NCBI GenBank assembly: GCA_947465395.1
Contig: CANIAL010000005.1
Span: 62,001-126,000, forward strand
From: Alphaproteobacteria bacterium
GTDB lineage: Bacteria; Pseudomonadota; Alphaproteobacteria; Micropepsales; Micropepsaceae
Length of the DNA stretch: 64,000 bases
Direction: 5' to 3'
Under the pieces are notes generated by a model, which saw nothing but the letters and a program-made list of their open reading frames with translations, did no database searches and was not told where the DNA came from. The position numbers and the translations under genes were made by a program. Shown here one piece after another: positions 1 through 12,696 of this stretch. Numbering within the stretch: position 1 is the stretch's first letter; each line of letters opens with the position of its first letter.

Positions 1-214
1 CGACCTGATCATCGCCAACATATTGGCCGGGCCGCTGACCCGCCTGGCGCCCGGCATCACGGCCGCGCTGGCGTCCGGGGGCGTGCTGGTGCTATCGGGG
101 CTGCTGAACAACCAGGAAAACATGCTGCTGTCCTTTTATCATGGGCTGCGGCTGAAGGAGCGCCGCCGCGACGGCCCCTGGAGCGCGCTGGTCTTGGAGA
201 AAGCCCGGCGGTAA
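1..214 (+). CDS. prmA: Ribosomal protein L11 methyltransferase, C-terminal end (partial)
   Basis: The frame is open from the first base of the window and ends at a TAA. About 70 residues remain. They contain NILAGPL and LAPG...GVLVLSGLL, the SAM-methyltransferase strand and helix that in PrmA follow the catalytic N-P/I-L motif. The family trimethylates ribosomal protein L11. The start lies outside the window. The next gene begins 9 bases downstream on the same strand, so the two are probably cotranscribed. The family call rests on the short C-terminal motif and the typical ending. Confidence 0.75.
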   Translation, partial: DLIIANILAGPLTRLAPGITAALASGGVLVLSGLLNNQENMLLSFYHGLRLKERRRDGPWSALVLEKARR

Positions 215-223
215 AGTCAGCGC

Positions 224-2050
224 ATGGACAAGACCGCCCCCTTCCAGACCTATGACGACCGGTCCGATGCGGCCACCTGTGCGCCGCGTCTGGCCGCCCT
301 TCGCGCCGAACTGGCGCGGCGCGGGCTGGACGGATTCGTGGTGCCTCATTCCGATGCGCAGCAGGGCGAGTATCTGCCCGAACATGCCGAGCGGCTGGCA
401 TATCTGACATCCTTCACCGGATCGGCGGGCGCAGCGGTGGTCTTGAAAGACCGCGCCGCGGTGTTCGTGGATGGGCGTTATACGCTGCAGGTGCGCGGGC
501 AGACCGACACGACATTGTTCGAGCCCCGCGATCTTGTCGCCGAAGGCCCTGCCGCCTGGGTCGAAGTCAATCTGCCGAAAGGCGCCAAGCTGGGTTATGA
601 CCCCTGGCTGCACACATGGCATGGCGCGACGGCCCTGAAACAGGCGGTGGAAAAAGCGGGTGGCACGCTTGTCGCCTGTGACACCAACCCCATTGATACA
701 GTGTGGGCGGATCAGCCCGCGCCGCCCGCCACGCCAACCCTGCCCCATGCGCAGAAATATGCCGGCCGTTCCAGCGCCGAGAAACGCAGCGAACTGTCGG
801 CGGGCCTGAAGAAAGCGGGCGCAGATGCGGCGGTGATAACCTTGGCGGATTCGGCCTGCTGGTTGCTCAACATTCGCGGCAGCGATGTGGCGCACACGCC
901 TTTCGCGCTGGGCTTTGCCATTCTTCATTCCGACGCGACGGTGGATTTGTTCCTGGACGAGAAAAAACGCTCGCCGGAATTGCTGGCCCATCTGGGCGGC
1001 GATGTGCGCTTGGCCCCACCAGAGCAATTCGCGAAAGCTTTGGGGGCCATGAAAGGCCGCACGGTTCAGGGCGATCCGGCCAACGCCGCTGCCGCGATTT
1101 TCGAGGCGCTGCAAAAGGCGGGCGCCACCATCAAGTTCGCGCCCGATCCCTGCCAGCTGCCCAAGGCCTGCAAAAACCCGGCGGAGATCGAAGGCGCGCG
1201 CCAAGCCCATATCCGCGATGGCGCGGCTTTGACCCGTTTCCTGTGCTGGTTCGCCCGGGAAGCGCCGAGCGGACACCTGACCGAAATTACCGCTGCCGAA
1301 CAGTTGGAAGGCTTTCGCCGCGCCACGGGGTCACTTTCGGACCTGTCGTTCGATTCCATTTCCGGCGCAGGCGCCAATGGCGCCATCGTGCATTACCGCG
1401 TCACCCGTTCCACCAGCCGGCCCATCCGCAACAACGAAATGTTCCTGATCGATTCCGGCGGGCAATATCCAGACGGCACCACCGATGTCACCCGCACGGT
1501 GATGGTGGGCGCGGCGACACCAGAAATGAAGGATCGATTCACCCGCGTGCTGAAAGGCCATATTGCGCTGGCCACGGCGCGTTTCCCGGACGGCACCATC
1601 GGCATGCAGCTGGACAGCTTCGCGCGGCGGCCATTGTGGGAAGCGGGGCTGGATTACGACCATGGCACCGGGCATGGCGTGGGATCGTATCTGTCGGTGC
1701 ATGAAGGGCCGCAGAACATCTCCAAGCGGCCCGTGAACCAGGCGCTGAAGCCCGGCATGATCGTTTCCAACGAGCCCGGTTATTACAAGACCGGCGAATA
1801 TGGCATCCGCATCGAGAACCTGGTGGTGGTGACGGACGCCAAGCCGCTGCCGGGCGGCGAGCGCCCCATGATGGCGTTCGAGACCATTACGCTGGCGCCG
1901 ATTGACCTGAACCTGGTGGAGGCCGCGCTGCTGACGGATAGCGAGCGCGCCTGGCTGAACGCCTACCACGCCAGGGTTCAGGCCGTGATCGGCCCGCTGG
2001 TGGATGACGAAACGCGGGCGTGGCTGGCGAAAGCGACAAAAGCCATTTGA
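224..2050 (+). CDS. pepP: Xaa-Pro aminopeptidase (aminopeptidase P, M24 family, three-domain form)
   Basis: Cytoplasmic metallopeptidase that removes an N-terminal residue preceding proline. At 608 residues it matches the long three-domain APP type (two creatinase-like N-terminal domains plus a pita-bread catalytic domain) rather than the ~440-residue E. coli form. The dimetal ligands are all visible: two Asp in FLIDSGGQYPDGTTDVTR (about residues 409 and 420), His in HGTGHGVGSY (about 480-485), Glu in SNEPGYY (about 517) and Glu in GIRIENL (about 531). There is no signal peptide. The ATG lies 9 bases after prmA. The gene converges on ligA, with 36 bases between the stop codons. The gene symbol is used in the loose family sense. 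Confidence 0.9.
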   Translation: MDKTAPFQTYDDRSDAATCAPRLAALRAELARRGLDGFVVPHSDAQQGEYLPEHAERLAYLTSFTGSAGAAVVLKDRAAVFVDGRYTLQVRGQTDTTLFEPRDLVAEGPAAWVEVNLPKGAKLGYDPWLHTWHGATALKQAVEKAGGTLVACDTNPIDTVWADQPAPPATPTLPHAQKYAGRSSAEKRSELSAGLKKAGADAAVITLADSACWLLNIRGSDVAHTPFALGFAILHSDATVDLFLDEKKRSPELLAHLGGDVRLAPPEQFAKALGAMKGRTVQGDPANAAAAIFEALQKAGATIKFAPDPCQLPKACKNPAEIEGARQAHIRDGAALTRFLCWFAREAPSGHLTEITAAEQLEGFRRATGSLSDLSFDSISGAGANGAIVHYRVTRSTSRPIRNNEMFLIDSGGQYPDGTTDVTRTVMVGAATPEMKDRFTRVLKGHIALATARFPDGTIGMQLDSFARRPLWEAGLDYDHGTGHGVGSYLSVHEGPQNISKRPVNQALKPGMIVSNEPGYYKTGEYGIRIENLVVVTDAKPLPGGERPMMAFETITLAPIDLNLVEAALLTDSERAWLNAYHARVQAVIGPLVDDETRAWLAKATKAI

Positions 2051-2059
2051 AGAAGCTGG

Positions 2060-2079
2060 ATTCCCGCTTTCGCGGGAAT
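2060..2079. repeat. REP-like palindrome between convergent pepP and ligA
   Basis: ATTCCCGC, TTTC, GCGGGAAT forms a perfect 8-bp stem with a 4-base loop, 10 bases after the pepP stop and 8 bases before the ligA stop. The sequence belongs to the widespread intergenic palindrome type that reads F-P-R-K-R-E-S in one frame. It could act as a bidirectional terminator, although neither strand shows a long T tract. Confidence 0.6.
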
Positions 2080-2086
2080 GACAAAG

Positions 2087-5910
<3,824 letters not shown>

Positions 5911-5920
5911 TGGCCCTGCT

Positions 5921-6775
5921 CTAGAGAATCTTCCGGAAAGCTTGGCTGATCCAGGAGCCTTTGTCTTCCTTCGGCTTCAGGCCGCGGCCCTTCAGGATGT
6001 TATAGGCGTCCATGTACCACTGGCTGCCCGGGTAATTGGCCCCCAGCACGGCGGCGGCGGTCTGGGCGTCGCTGTCCAGGCCCAGGGAATAATAGGCCTC
6101 GGTCAGCCGCTCCAGCGCCTCCAGGATCTGGGGCGTGGTCTGGTACTGCTCCACCACCGCGCGGAAGCGGTTGATGGCGCCGATATAATCGCCGCGGGTG
6201 AGGTAATAGCGCCCCACCGCCATTTCCTTGCCCGCCAGATGGTCGCGGGTAAGGTCGATCTTGAGCGTGGCGTCGCGGGCATATTCCGTGTCGGGAAAAC
6301 GCTGCACCACGTCCTGCAACGCCACCAGCGCGCCTTGGGTGTTGGACTGGTCGCGGCCCACATCCACGATCTGTTCATAAAGCGCGATGGCCTTGAGATA
6401 AAAGGCATAGGCGACTTCGCGGCTGCCGGGATGCAGCGAGATATACTGGTCGGCCGTCGTCACCGTGTCGGTGTATTTGTTGGCCTGGTAGGAGCTGAAG
6501 GCGCTCATCAGCATGGCCCGGCGCGCCCACACCGAATAGGGATGCTGGCGGTCCACTTCGTTGAATTGCTGGGCGGCGGCTTCCCAGTCGCCGCGATTGA
6601 TGCGGTTCCAGGCATCGGCGTAAATCTGCTCAATCGGCCGCTCCTGGAACTGGGCGGCATCCTTGTTGAGATTGTTGCTGGCATTGTCGTCGCCGCCGAA
6701 CAGGCTGCAGCCGCCAAGCGCCAAAGCCGCCCCGAAAAGGGCGATGCGAAGCAGGTGGGGGCGGGCCAGCGGCAT
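5921..6775 (-). CDS. bamD: Outer membrane assembly lipoprotein BamD
   Basis: Essential lipoprotein of the BAM complex, which inserts beta-barrel proteins into the outer membrane. The 284-residue precursor has a lipoprotein signal peptide with lipobox LGGC (Cys23), then TPR-type helical repeats (YADAWNRINRGDWEAAAQQFNEVD, SSYQANKYTDTV, ARDATLKIDLTRDHLAGKEM) of the ComL/YfiO family. The ATG is 67 bases after lpxC. The C-terminus ends in a lysine-rich tail after GLKPKED. Confidence 0.93.
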   Translation of the reverse strand: MPLARPHLLRIALFGAALALGGCSLFGGDDNASNNLNKDAAQFQERPIEQIYADAWNRINRGDWEAAAQQFNEVDRQHPYSVWARRAMLMSAFSSYQANKYTDTVTTADQYISLHPGSREVAYAFYLKAIALYEQIVDVGRDQSNTQGALVALQDVVQRFPDTEYARDATLKIDLTRDHLAGKEMAVGRYYLTRGDYIGAINRFRAVVEQYQTTPQILEALERLTEAYYSLGLDSDAQTAAAVLGANYPGSQWYMDAYNILKGRGLKPKEDKGSWISQAFRKIL

Positions 6776-6842
6776 GGACGATTCCTGTGATTTTCGTTTC
6801 TGGCCAGAGGGTTATACGGGGGCAACCCGGACCAGAGCGCCC

Positions 6843-7709
6843 TTATAGCACAGCCGCGGCGGCGTCTGGAAAGTCCACAAATTTGTAATTTTCCGGTTCC
6901 GCGAACAGCGCCCTGAGCAGCCGGTTGTTGAGGCCATGGCCCGATTTCACGCCTTCAAAGCGGGCCAACAGCGGCGCGCCCGCCAACGCCATGTCGCCAA
7001 TAGCGTCCAGGATCTTGTGGCGCACATATTCGTCGTCGAAACGCTGAAGTTCCCGGTTGGCCAGGCCGGTTTCGTTCAGCGCCAGGGTGTTTTGCAGGGA
7101 TGCGCCCCGCGCCAGGCCGAGGGCATGAAGCCCTTCCAGCTCTTTCAGGAAACCAAATGTACGGGCGGGCGCGATGGCCTGGCGGAATGTTTCCGGAGTG
7201 ACATCCAGTTCGAACGCCTGCCGCCCGATCACGGGAAAATCAATTTCCAGCCGGTAAGATGTCCGCGGGTTTGGCAGCAACGTCGCGCTGGCATCGCCAT
7301 CGGTCACGCGCACGGATCTCAGGACCTGTATGGCGCGGCGGGGGACCGCGCTGTTTTTGATCCCGGCCTGATCCAGCAAGGTGAGATAGGACAGCGCATC
7401 ACCGTCCAGGATGGGCGGCTCCGGTCCGTCCAGCGTGACCAGCAGATCGTCAATGCCCACCCCTGCCACCGCCGCCATCAAATGCTCAATCACTGCAACC
7501 TTGGCATCGCCGGACGCGATTACCGTGCCAAGACGGGTTTCGGTCACCAGGTCAAAGCGCGCGGGAATGTCCACATGGCAGTCGGCCCGCCGGAAGATGA
7601 CGCCGCTGTCGGCAGCCGCGGGCGCAAGCGTCATGGTCACGCTGACGCCGGCATGCAGCGCAGTGCCGCTGACACCAATCGGCTTGGCAAGGGTTTTGCG
7701 GAAGGCCAT
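6843..7709 (-). CDS. lpxC: UDP-3-O-acyl-N-acetylglucosamine deacetylase
   Basis: Zinc deacetylase for the committed step of lipid A synthesis; its presence implies an LPS-containing outer membrane. In the 288-residue protein the zinc ligands His76 (VIEHLMAA), His231 and Asp235 (HKILDAIGD) and the general base His258 (KSGHGLNN) are all present and spaced as in the E. coli enzyme. It starts 15 bases after the amidase gene, so it may be cotranscribed with the acetyltransferase-amidase pair instead of with ftsZ, from which it is cut off by a terminator. Confidence 0.96.
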   Translation of the reverse strand: MAFRKTLAKPIGVSGTALHAGVSVTMTLAPAAADSGVIFRRADCHVDIPARFDLVTETRLGTVIASGDAKVAVIEHLMAAVAGVGIDDLLVTLDGPEPPILDGDALSYLTLLDQAGIKNSAVPRRAIQVLRSVRVTDGDASATLLPNPRTSYRLEIDFPVIGRQAFELDVTPETFRQAIAPARTFGFLKELEGLHALGLARGASLQNTLALNETGLANRELQRFDDEYVRHKILDAIGDMALAGAPLLARFEGVKSGHGLNNRLLRALFAEPENYKFVDFPDAAAAVL

Positions 7710-7724
7710 GCGCGTTCTTACAAG

Positions 7725-9284
7725 CTAATGCGGCAAGGGTGATAGGGCTTCGGCAGATGCCGCTTCCAACGATGGCAGAAAGGCGGGCGGCTTGCGGGCC
7801 TTTGCGGCCTGTTCGAACGCCGCGCCCAGCGCCAGCAATGTCGCCTCCGACCAGGCGGGACCCATAAAGGACAGGCCAACCGGCAGGCCATGCACCGCGC
7901 CCATGGGAACAGTCAGATGCGGATAGCCCGATACCGCGGGCAGGAAAGACGCGTTTGAGCTGTCATTGTCGCCCTTGATGATGTCCAGGCGAAAGGCGGC
8001 GTCGTCGGTGGGGCGGATCAGGGCGTCCAGCCGGTCCCGCGCCAAGGTGGAATCTATAAGTGTGCGGGCCGAAGCCACCAGGTCAGCTCGCGCCGCGACA
8101 TAGGCGGGATCGTCAAGACCCGCCTTGGCCTGTGACATTTCAAAATAATCCTGGCCGAACAGGACAAGCTCACGCGGTGTGCGGGCATTGAATGCGATCA
8201 GGTCGGCCAGGTTCTTGGGACTGCTGCCGGGCAAAGATGCCAGATAGGCAGCAATGTCATTCTTGAATTCTGTTTTCAGCACCATGCCTTCCTGGTCGGA
8301 AGCGCCGGGTGCGCGCACGAAATCCGGCACCAGCACGATCTCGGCCACTGCGGCCCGCAGCACTGCCAGCGCCTGTGCAAAGACCAGCTTGGTGGCATCG
8401 GGCGTGTTGGCCGGCATCACCACCCCAAGCATTTTGCCGGACAAGGACGCGCCCAGCGCGGCGTAATCGGCCTTGCGCGCATCGGCTTCTGTTGTCGCCA
8501 CGTCCTGGGGATCGCTGCCCGCCATCACCGACAGCAACAGCGTCGTATCGGCGACGTTGCGCGCCATGGGACCGGGCGTGTCCTGGGTGTGGGAAATGGG
8601 CACAATGTAAGTGCGGGAGAGCAGCCCCACACTGGGCTTGATCGCCACCAGGCCATTCAGCGATCCCGGGCAGACCAGCGAGCCATTGGTTTCCGTGCCC
8701 AGCGCCGCCGCCGCCAGGCTGGCCGCCACCGCCGCGCCACTGCCCGCGCTGGAGCCGCAGGGGCTGCGGTCCAGCACATAGGGGTTGTGCGTCAAGCCGC
8801 CGATCGCCGACCAGCCGCTGAGCGAAGCCGTGGAGCGGATATTGGCCCATTCGCTGAGATTGGTCTTTCCCAGGATGATGGCGCCCGCCGCACGCAACCG
8901 CACCACCACCGGCGCATCGCGGCCCGTGACATTATTCGCCAGCGCCAGTGACCCGGCGGTGGTGGGCATGTCGGCGGTTTCGATATTGTCCTTCACCAGG
9001 ATGGGAATGCCGTGCAGTGGCCCGCGCAGATGGCCTGTGCGGCGCTCGGCGTCCAGCACTCGCGCGGCAGCCAGCGCACCGGAATTGAGCGCGATCACGC
9101 TGTGCAGCAGGGGATCAATTTGGACAATGCGGGCCTGGTATGCCTGCACCAGCTCCGCCGCACTGACCCGCCCGGCCGCCATGTCGGCGGACAGGGTGGC
9201 GATGTCTTTTTCCACCACGTCATAAGCCAAGGCGGGCGTGGCAAGCCCCAATGCCAATCCCGCTGCGATCAACAGTTTCATCAT
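7725..9284 (-). CDS. Exported amidase (amidase signature family)
   Basis: Amidase-signature hydrolase of 519 residues, substrate unknown. The start chosen (cat at 9282-9284) gives MMKLLIAAGLALGLATPALA, a clean signal peptide, and an ATGA overlap with the upstream acetyltransferase; a start 33 bases further upstream would spoil the signal peptide. The Ser-cisSer-Lys core is visible: Lys in ILVKDNIET, cis-Ser region in SPCGSSAGSGAA, nucleophile region in GTETNGSLVCPG. Export suggests action on a peptide or amide in the periplasm. It could equally be annotated as a Glu-tRNA amidotransferase A-like protein, but the signal peptide argues against that role. Confidence 0.88.
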   Translation of the reverse strand: MMKLLIAAGLALGLATPALAYDVVEKDIATLSADMAAGRVSAAELVQAYQARIVQIDPLLHSVIALNSGALAAARVLDAERRTGHLRGPLHGIPILVKDNIETADMPTTAGSLALANNVTGRDAPVVVRLRAAGAIILGKTNLSEWANIRSTASLSGWSAIGGLTHNPYVLDRSPCGSSAGSGAAVAASLAAAALGTETNGSLVCPGSLNGLVAIKPSVGLLSRTYIVPISHTQDTPGPMARNVADTTLLLSVMAGSDPQDVATTEADARKADYAALGASLSGKMLGVVMPANTPDATKLVFAQALAVLRAAVAEIVLVPDFVRAPGASDQEGMVLKTEFKNDIAAYLASLPGSSPKNLADLIAFNARTPRELVLFGQDYFEMSQAKAGLDDPAYVAARADLVASARTLIDSTLARDRLDALIRPTDDAAFRLDIIKGDNDSSNASFLPAVSGYPHLTVPMGAVHGLPVGLSFMGPAWSEATLLALGAAFEQAAKARKPPAFLPSLEAASAEALSPLPH

Positions 9285-9778
9285 AATTGCTTCTGCAAGA
9301 AGACCAGTGTCAGCCAACGGTCGAATTTGCGGCCTACCTGCGGCAGGCGGCCGGTTTCCACAAAACCCATATCGGTGTGCAGCTTGATGCTGAGGTCATT
9401 GTCGCTGCTCACTCCGCCGACAAGAATGTGCAATCCCTGCCCCCGCGCCTTTTCGATCAGCGCCGCCAGCAGCGCCTTGCCAATGCCGCGCCCGCGCGCG
9501 CTTTGCGTCACATACAGGGAATGTTCGGCGGTACCGCGATAGCCGGACGGAACCCGGAACTGCCCATACGTGGCATAGCCCACCAGGCCGGTGACATCGC
9601 GCGCTGCCAGCACGGCGTAATCGCGGCTGCGCTGTTCGAACCAGGCCTGCATTTCGGCCTCGCTGCGGGGATATTCATGCCAGGTCGAGGTGGTGTGGAT
9701 GGCAGCGTGATTGTAGATGGCGGCGATGGCGGGAATGTCCGCCGCCGTTGCATCCTCGATCCGGAATTCGCCCGCCAT
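9281..9778 (-). CDS. GNAT N-acetyltransferase, phosphinothricin acetyltransferase-like
   Basis: A 165-residue GNAT protein. The acetyl-CoA loop is RGRGIGKALL, followed by the GLHILVGGVSSDNDLSIKLHTDMGFVETG block characteristic of the PAT/Bar and YwnH branch, which acetylates methionine sulfone/sulfoximine-type amino-acid analogues. The N-terminus IEDATAADIPAIAAIYNHA also fits. It starts 13 bases beyond the ftsZ terminator, so it must have its own promoter or depend on read-through. It is coupled to the amidase by a 4-base overlap. The substrate is not predictable. Confidence 0.85.
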   Translation of the reverse strand: MAGEFRIEDATAADIPAIAAIYNHAAIHTTSTWHEYPRSEAEMQAWFEQRSRDYAVLAARDVTGLVGYATYGQFRVPSGYRGTAEHSLYVTQSARGRGIGKALLAALIEKARGQGLHILVGGVSSDNDLSIKLHTDMGFVETGRLPQVGRKFDRWLTLVFLQKQL

Positions 9779-9794
9779 GGGGTTCTTATAAAGA

Positions 9795-9820
9795 AAAAGG
9801 GCGGCTCGCGCCGCCCTTTT
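9795..9820 (-). terminator. Intrinsic terminator after ftsZ, closing the dcw cluster
   Basis: A perfect 11-bp inverted repeat, aaaagggcggc / gccgccctttt, with a 4-base loop. On the - strand it is followed by a T-rich run (CTTTTTCTTTAT). It lies 22 bases past the ftsZ stop and separates ftsZ from the acetyltransferase gene. Confidence 0.88.
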
Positions 9821-9841
9821 GATAGTCGCTTAAAATAGAAA

Positions 9842-11323
9842 CTAGTTCGCCTGACGGCGCAGGAAGGCAGGGATTTCGAACTGCTCTTCCTGTCCCTGGC
9901 CCATGAACAGATCATCGCCGGATTGGGGCGTACCCTGCGGCAGGGCCTGTTCGTTGGGCTGGGCCAGCGGGGCCGCCGCCGGCATCGGTTCGGGGCGTAT
10001 CTCGGCGCGCGGTTCGGCCCGGATTTCGGTGCGCAGGTCCGGCGCCTTTTTGCGGCCGAACAGGCTCCAGCCCGCCTTCTTTTCGGGCTGCAGCCTGGGG
10101 GCCAGCGGCATTTCGTTGATGGGCATGCGTGTTTCGGTGGCCGGGAAAATCGCAGGCGCGATTTCCGGCGCGTCGGCGCCGCCCAGCACATAATCGTCTA
10201 TGGGACTGGCTTCTGTCGCGCCCAGACCTTGCGACAGGGCTTCCATCTGCTCGCGCACCGGGTTCAGTGCGGGCTGCATGGGCGCATCCACCTTCAGCAC
10301 GGCGGGCTTGCGGCGGCTGCTCCACAATTCATGGACCTTGGCCTGCTTCATGGTCTGTTCGACATCAATGCCGGTGGCGACCACGGAGACGCGCATGCGC
10401 CCTTCCATGGAATCCAGGATGGTGCTGCCGAAAATGATGTTGGCGTCCGGGTCCACTTCAGCGCGGATACGGTTGGCGGCCTGTTCCACTTCGAACAGCA
10501 TCATGTCGTTGCCGCCGGTGATGTTGATGAGGACACCCTTGGCGCCCTTCATGGTGACATCATCCAGCAGGGGGTTGGAGATCGCCATGTCGGCGGCGCG
10601 CAGGGCGCGGTCTTCGCCTTCGGCTTCGCCCGTGCCCATCATGGCCTTGCCCATCTCGGTGATCACCGACTTGATGTCGGCAAAGTCCAGGTTGATGAGA
10701 CCGGGCATGACAATAAGATCGGTGACGCCGCGCACGCCGGCATGCAACACCTCGTCCGCCATGGCGAAGGCCTGGGACATGGTGGTGCGTTCATGGGCGA
10801 CACGGAAAAGATTCTGGTTGGGGATCACAATCAGCGTATGGACGAAACGCTGCAATTCCTGGATGCCTTCCTCGGCCACGCGCATGCGCCGGTCGCCTTC
10901 CAGGGCGAAGGGCTTGGTGACCACGCCCACCGTCAAGATGCCCTGCTCGCGCACGGCGCGCGCGATGACGGGGGCAGCGCCCGTGCCGGTGCCGCCGCCC
11001 ATGCCGGCGGCGATAAACACCATGTGGCTGCCCTGGAGCTGTTCCATGATTTCGGGAAGCGACTCTTCGGCGCCCGCGCGGCCCACGTCAGGCTGTGCGC
11101 CCGCGCCCAGGCCTTCGGTGGTAGTGGCGCCAAGCTGGATGCGGCGGTCGGCTTTCGACTGGCCCAGCGCCTGGGCGTCGGTGTTGGCGACCACGAAGTC
11201 CACGCCCTTGAGCCCGGCCTCGATCATGTTGTTGACGGCGTTGCCGCCGGCGCCGCCCACGCCCAGAACGGTGATGCGCGGACGCAATTCCTTGGTCGGC
11301 GGCACTTTGAGGTTGATGGTCAT
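9842..11323 (-). CDS. ftsZ: Cell division GTPase FtsZ
   Basis: Tubulin-like GTPase that forms the Z ring. At 493 residues it is longer than the E. coli protein because of an extended, proline/glutamate-rich C-terminal linker, usual in alphaproteobacteria. The GTP-binding signature GGGTGTG is at 109-115, the N-terminal [14 protein letters not shown] at 21-34, and the T7 loop is NLDFADIK. The C-terminal conserved peptide for FtsA and other partners is IPAFLRRQ at the very end. The SD GAGGAGA lies 7 bases before the ATG. The 89-base gap to ftsA, with three GANTC sites, probably holds an ftsZ promoter. Confidence 0.98.
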   Translation of the reverse strand: MTINLKVPPTKELRPRITVLGVGGAGGNAVNNMIEAGLKGVDFVVANTDAQALGQSKADRRIQLGATTTEGLGAGAQPDVGRAGAEESLPEIMEQLQGSHMVFIAAGMGGGTGTGAAPVIARAVREQGILTVGVVTKPFALEGDRRMRVAEEGIQELQRFVHTLIVIPNQNLFRVAHERTTMSQAFAMADEVLHAGVRGVTDLIVMPGLINLDFADIKSVITEMGKAMMGTGEAEGEDRALRAADMAISNPLLDDVTMKGAKGVLINITGGNDMMLFEVEQAANRIRAEVDPDANIIFGSTILDSMEGRMRVSVVATGIDVEQTMKQAKVHELWSSRRKPAVLKVDAPMQPALNPVREQMEALSQGLGATEASPIDDYVLGGADAPEIAPAIFPATETRMPINEMPLAPRLQPEKKAGWSLFGRKKAPDLRTEIRAEPRAEIRPEPMPAAAPLAQPNEQALPQGTPQSGDDLFMGQGQEEQFEIPAFLRRQAN

Positions 11324-11414
11324 GTTACTGTCTCCTCATGGAATAGTTGGCGTCATACGCGTCCGCTTGACCGCACCCGAATCGCCCAACTGATTCGCTT
11401 TATATTGTTGAATC
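11324..11414 (-). promoter_or_regulatory. ftsA-ftsZ intergenic region with three GANTC sites
   Basis: GAATC at 11379-11383, GATTC at 11392-11396 and GAATC at 11410-11414 fall within 36 bases. GANTC is the CcrM methylation site, and in Caulobacter ftsZ transcription responds to GANTC methylation through GcrA. An AT-rich TATAAA on the - strand lies between the second and third sites. This is one of the few real gaps in the dcw cluster. The promoter role is inferred. Confidence 0.5.
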
Positions 11415-12696
11415 ATTCCAGCCACCGGCCGGTCAACCGGCGAAGCCATCCGGACCCCTTGGCCTGGGCGCCCGGAAGGGCCGCCAGTTCGGGGTTGATG
11501 ACATCGGGGGGCATGGTCGCCCCGGCCATCAAAAGGCCGATGGCAGTGGCGTAATCGGGCCCGGTATTGGCAGCGGCCAGCCCGGCAAAGGCCTGGGGGC
11601 GGCCGATACGAACCTGTTTGCCCAGAATGCGGGCGGCCAATTCGCGGGTCCCGGCCAGCTGGCAGGCTCCGCCGGTCAGGACGGCGCGCCGGCCGGTGGC
11701 GCCTTCAAAGCCGCTGGCTTTCAGGCGGGCGTGAACCTCTTCCAGGATCAGCTCCAGCCGGGCCTGGATGATGCGGGTGAGCATGGAGCTGGGGACGCGC
11801 ATGGTGGCCTCCTCTGCGTCTTCGCCCGCCTGCGGCACGGCGATGACGTCCGAGCCGGATTCCAGTTCGCCCAGTGCGGCCCCGAACAGGGTCTTGATGC
11901 GCTCCGCCGCCGCGATGGGGGCGGTCAGGACCTGCGCGATGTCGGTGGTGACGGAATAGCCGCCATGCGGCACCAGGTCGGCATGCACCAGATGGCCTTC
12001 GAGAAACACAGCAATGGACGTGCAGCCTCCGCCCATGTCGATCACGGTGGCGCCGATCTGCTTTTCGTCTTCGGTCAGGGTGGCCAGGCCCGAGGCATAG
12101 GCCGAGAACAATGAACCCACCACATTCAGGTGACAGCGTTCCACCGCCAGCTTGAGATTGGCCAGCGGCGAGGGCTTCACCGCCACCGCATGCATGGACA
12201 CGCCGATGCGCTGGCAGAACATGCCGGATGGATTGCGCACACCGCGCGCCTCGTCCACCACATAGGCGGTGGGGGCGCTTTGGATGATCTCGTGCCCGTC
12301 CAGGCGGCAGCGCGCGCGCCCGTCCGACAGCAACTGGCGCAGATGCTCGTCCGAGACCAGGGCGCCGTCCAGCGCCAGCACGTTGCGGGCGGTAACGCTG
12401 ACCGGCGCGCCGCAGCTGACGGATATCAGGACATTCTGGATGCGGGCATCGGCATGGTTCTCCGCCGCCGCCACGCAATCGCGAATGGATTCCTCGGCCA
12501 GTTCCAGGCTGGTGATGGTGCCGGCGCGCACCCCGGCGCTTTCGCGCAAGGCGCTGCCCAGGATTTTCAGGCTGCCCTGTTCGGCGCGGCCAATGACGCA
12601 GGCGATCTTGGACGATCCCACATCCAGCGCCGCCACCAGGCCAGGACGATAGGCGGGAATTTCGTTGTTGACGCGCAGGCGCAGCGGTTCGCTCAT
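11413..12696 (-). CDS. ftsA: Cell division protein FtsA
   Basis: Actin-like ATPase that tethers FtsZ to the membrane. In the 427-residue protein the nucleotide-binding motifs are AALDVGSSKIACVIGR (near 24-40), VIDMGGGCTSIAVF and VLTGGACQLAG. The C-terminal GWLRRLTGRWLE forms the expected amphipathic membrane-targeting helix. The start overlaps the ftsQ stop by 4 bases. Confidence 0.97.
   Translation of the reverse strand: MSEPLRLRVNNEIPAYRPGLVAALDVGSSKIACVIGRAEQGSLKILGSALRESAGVRAGTITSLELAEESIRDCVAAAENHADARIQNVLISVSCGAPVSVTARNVLALDGALVSDEHLRQLLSDGRARCRLDGHEIIQSAPTAYVVDEARGVRNPSGMFCQRIGVSMHAVAVKPSPLANLKLAVERCHLNVVGSLFSAYASGLATLTEDEKQIGATVIDMGGGCTSIAVFLEGHLVHADLVPHGGYSVTTDIAQVLTAPIAAAERIKTLFGAALGELESGSDVIAVPQAGEDAEEATMRVPSSMLTRIIQARLELILEEVHARLKASGFEGATGRRAVLTGGACQLAGTRELAARILGKQVRIGRPQAFAGLAAANTGPDYATAIGLLMAGATMPPDVINPELAALPGAQAKGSGWLRRLTGRWLE

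Noticed and set aside
703-1704. A 333-codon frame inside pepP
   Set aside because: Out-of-frame shadow of an aminopeptidase with all metal ligands in the main frame.
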